A DNA stretch of 7,937 nt from Clostridia bacterium (GTDB lineage: Bacteria > Bacillota > Clostridia > Oscillospirales > Acutalibacteraceae). Made by a program: the position numbers and the translations under genes. This document shows, piece by piece, positions 6,158-7,937 of this stretch (the first letter of the stretch is position 1; the number at the start of each line of letters is the position of its first letter). Location of the stretch: assembly GCA_017615405.1 (NCBI GenBank), contig JAGAAE010000194.1, positions 1 through 7,937 of the forward strand, read 5' to 3'. The notes under the pieces were generated by a model that was given only the letters and a program-made list of their open reading frames with translations, was not told where the DNA came from and searched no databases.

Positions 6158-6883
6158 ATGCTGACAGCACAGGACATTAAGAACATCACCTTTTCAAGTG
6201 CAATGGGCGGATATAAAAAGGATGAGGTCGACGTTTTCCTCGACAACGTTGAGGCGGACTACGAAAAGATAGAAAAAGCGATCGCTTTAAAGGACGCAAA
6301 GATCAGCGAACTTGAAAAACAGGTCGCCGAATTCGAGCAGTCAAAGGGCAGTATCCAGAACGTTCTCATAAGCGCCCAGAACCTTGCCGACCAGATCGTT
6401 GCCGAAGCAAAGACAAAATCCGCCGAAATAGTTGCCGCCGCGCAAAAGAACGTCGACGCTATTGCCGACAAGGGCAAGCAAATAACGACCGAACTTGACG
6501 CCCGCGCCCTTGAAAAGAAGAGCAATCTCGAACAGGAGATCGCCGAGATGATCAAAAAAGCGGAGGAAAAGAAGGCAATTATCGAGCAGGCCACCGCCGC
6601 GACGGTCAGGAAGCAGCAGGAGCTCTATAACGCGATAAGAGCCGAGATGAATTCCTTCAGAAACGAAATAACCGAAAAATACAAAGAACATCTCCAACTG
6701 TTGGCAAAACTTCCGACGACGACCGAACTTGACCCGGAAAAGGCAGCGACAATAGTGTCGGAAGATCCGGTCGACAGATCCGATATTTCTTCCAAGTCGG
6801 ACGATATGATCAAGCAGGAGTCCGCTCTCGAAGAGATGCCCGAAGAGACGGCGGAAGCAACAACCGAAAAAGAAGACGAATAA
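6158..6883 (+). CDS. divIVA: DivIVA-family polar/septal coiled-coil protein
   Basis: DivIVA proteins bind negatively curved membrane at poles and septa and recruit partners. The 241-residue protein begins with the family N-terminal domain: LTAQDIKNITFSSAMGGY at 2-19, then DEVDVFLDNVEADYE at 22-36. A long Ala/Glu/Lys-rich coiled coil runs from about 38 to 182, followed by YKEHLQLLAKLP at 175-186, typical of clostridial forms, and then a disordered acidic tail rich in E, D, S and T (187-241). The tail and extra coil make it longer than B. subtilis DivIVA (164 residues). At the membrane-contacting tip, where B. subtilis has Phe17-Arg18, this protein has Met16-Gly17. It follows ylmH and precedes lspA; in B. 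subtilis ileS comes next instead. Gene family is secure, partners unknown. Confidence 0.96.
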   Translation: MLTAQDIKNITFSSAMGGYKKDEVDVFLDNVEADYEKIEKAIALKDAKISELEKQVAEFEQSKGSIQNVLISAQNLADQIVAEAKTKSAEIVAAAQKNVDAIADKGKQITTELDARALEKKSNLEQEIAEMIKKAEEKKAIIEQATAATVRKQQELYNAIRAEMNSFRNEITEKYKEHLQLLAKLPTTTELDPEKAATIVSEDPVDRSDISSKSDDMIKQESALEEMPEETAEATTEKEDE

Positions 6884-6890
6884 TACCGGG

Positions 6891-7415
6891 ATGAAAAAGA
6901 AAATGATTTCATATATTTTAGCCCTGATCGTTGCCGGCGGCATCATCAGCATCGATCAGTATACAAAAGCTCTTGCAGTCGAAAGACTCGCGGACAGCGG
7001 AAATGCACAGCCCTTCATCAAGGGGATCCTTGAGTTCAGTCTTATCAAGAATACGGGCGGAGCGTGGGGCATATTACACGACAATACCTGGATCCTTATA
7101 TCGGTAACGCTGGTCGTGACCGTCGTCATCGTTGCCCTTTTGCTTAAATACGGTCCGGGCAACAAACTTGTTTTCTGGGCGGCTACCTTCGTGTTGGGCG
7201 GAGGTATCGGGAATATGATCGACCGAATTTTCAAAAACGGCGCGGTAGTCGATTTTCTTCATTTCGAATTCTGGAAAACCTTTCCGACCTTCAATATAGC
7301 CGATTGCGCGATCGTCGTCGGAGCGGCGCTTATGGTCCTTTACTTTATGCTGGATTCGATCAAAGAGTATAAAAAGCGAAAGATCGTTAAGAAAGACGAC
7401 AATGAGGACAATTGA
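6891..7415 (+). CDS. lspA: Lipoprotein signal peptidase (signal peptidase II)
   Basis: LspA is the membrane aspartyl protease that removes signal peptides from prolipoproteins after lipidation of the lipobox Cys. The 174-residue protein shows four hydrophobic segments at about 6-22, 67-85, 92-107 and 138-154. The conserved boxes are intact: DQYTK at 22-26, KNTGGAWG at 53-60, GNMIDR at 107-112, VVDFLHF at 119-125 with catalytic Asp121, and FNIADC at 134-139 with catalytic Asp138. The C-terminus is a charged tail (KKRKIVKKDDNEDN). The ATG at 6891 has only CCGGG immediately before it. The in-frame ATG at 6903 (Met5) is an alternative start, with GGG at 6888-6890 twelve bases upstream. Neither is strong, so coupling to divIVA is likely. 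Its pairing with rluD is a common arrangement. Confidence 0.96.
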   Translation: MKKKMISYILALIVAGGIISIDQYTKALAVERLADSGNAQPFIKGILEFSLIKNTGGAWGILHDNTWILISVTLVVTVVIVALLLKYGPGNKLVFWAATFVLGGGIGNMIDRIFKNGAVVDFLHFEFWKTFPTFNIADCAIVVGAALMVLYFMLDSIKEYKKRKIVKKDDNEDN

Positions 7416-7937
7416 ACTGATATTCGATGAACAGGAAAGCCGTCGGTTAGACGGATATATTGCCGATATGACCGATCTTTCCCGCTCGAGGGCGACGAAA
7501 CTCTGCGAGGAAAACGCCGTCTTCGTAAACGGAGCGGCGGCAAACAAAAAGCAGAAGCTTAAAAGCGGCGATACCGTTAAAATCATCGTTGACGATCCCG
7601 CCCCGTATTCTGCAATGCCCGAGAACATACCGCTTGATATAGTGTATGAAGACGACGATCTTCTTGTCGTCAACAAGCCGAAAGGAATGGTCGTCCATCC
7701 TGCCGCCGGAAACGAGAGCGGAACGCTTGTTAACGCGATAATGTATCACTGCGGCGATTCTCTTTCGGGAATAAACGGCGTTATGCGACCCGGAATAGTA
7801 CACAGGATAGATAAAAATACAAGCGGGCTTCTGATGATAGCAAAAAACGACGAGGCGCACGTCTGCCTCGCCGAACAGATAAAAAACCACAGCTTCGAGC
7901 GCGAGTATGAGGCAGTCGTTTACGGAAACATAAAGGA
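7402..7937 (+). CDS. rluD: RluD-family rRNA pseudouridine synthase, N-terminal part (partial)
   Basis: The frame opens at the ATG at 7402 and is still open at the window edge after 178 codons plus two bases; family members are usually about 300 residues, so roughly 120 are missing. An N-terminal S4-like domain (about 14-65) contains RRLDGYIADM, LSRSRATKL and VFVNG. The catalytic domain begins near 75 with IPLDIVYEDDDLLVVNKPKGMV and contains the motif HRIDKNTSGLL at 134-144, whose Asp137 is the catalytic residue. The enzymes convert specific 23S rRNA uridines to pseudouridine. Distinguishing RluD from close paralogues (RluC-like, YlyB) is not secure from a fragment. The start overlaps lspA by 14 bases and lacks a clear ribosome site. 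The next in-frame ATG (7468) would delete part of the S4 domain. Confidence 0.9.
   Translation, partial: MRTIELIFDEQESRRLDGYIADMTDLSRSRATKLCEENAVFVNGAAANKKQKLKSGDTVKIIVDDPAPYSAMPENIPLDIVYEDDDLLVVNKPKGMVVHPAAGNESGTLVNAIMYHCGDSLSGINGVMRPGIVHRIDKNTSGLLMIAKNDEAHVCLAEQIKNHSFEREYEAVVYGNIK

Overview
The window is a tightly packed, single-strand (+) stretch of ten protein-coding genes, the first and last cut by the window edges. Gene content and order point to a monoderm member of the Bacillota, most likely class Clostridia near the Oscillospirales/Ruminococcaceae. The signs are a sepF-ylmH-divIVA division cluster, a YggS protein directly before sepF, a membrane-fusion-like (HlyD-type) gene before that, strong AAGGAGG-type ribosome binding sites, and GC content close to one half by eye with heavy use of ATA, AGG and AGA codons. 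The taxon is an inference; no rRNA is present.

Layout: (1) 1-3046, DNA repair and tRNA modification: the 3' end of mutS, complete mutL, complete miaA. (2) 3043-4251, a membrane-anchored HlyD/membrane-fusion-like protein of unknown partner. (3) 4229-6883, the division cluster: yggS/ylmE, sepF (ylmF), ylmH, divIVA. (4) 6891-7937, lspA (lipoprotein signal peptidase) and the 5' part of an rluD-type pseudouridine synthase.

Genes are nearly contiguous. The largest gap is 31 bases (191-221); the others are 14, 11 and 7 bases, and five junctions overlap (4, 4, 23, 1 and 14 bases). No terminator-like hairpin with a T-run lies between genes, so the block looks like one long operon or part of one. One good internal promoter candidate (TTGACA, 17 bases, GATAAT) lies inside the 3' part of yggS and could give sepF and the genes after it their own transcription. 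No stretch over 31 bases lacks a gene, and I see no RNA gene, mobile element, CRISPR array or long repeat.

Functionally, MutS and MutL form the mismatch-repair pair. MiaA prenylates A37 of tRNAs that read U-starting codons. SepF anchors FtsZ at the membrane and DivIVA marks curved membrane at poles and septa. YlmH is an S4-domain ribosome-associated factor, YggS handles pyridoxal phosphate homeostasis, LspA matures lipoproteins, and the RluD-type enzyme modifies rRNA. Most of this is ordinary housekeeping. The points worth a second look are the orphan HlyD-like gene in the division cluster, the internal promoter, an altered endonuclease motif in MutL and an altered membrane-contact tip in DivIVA.
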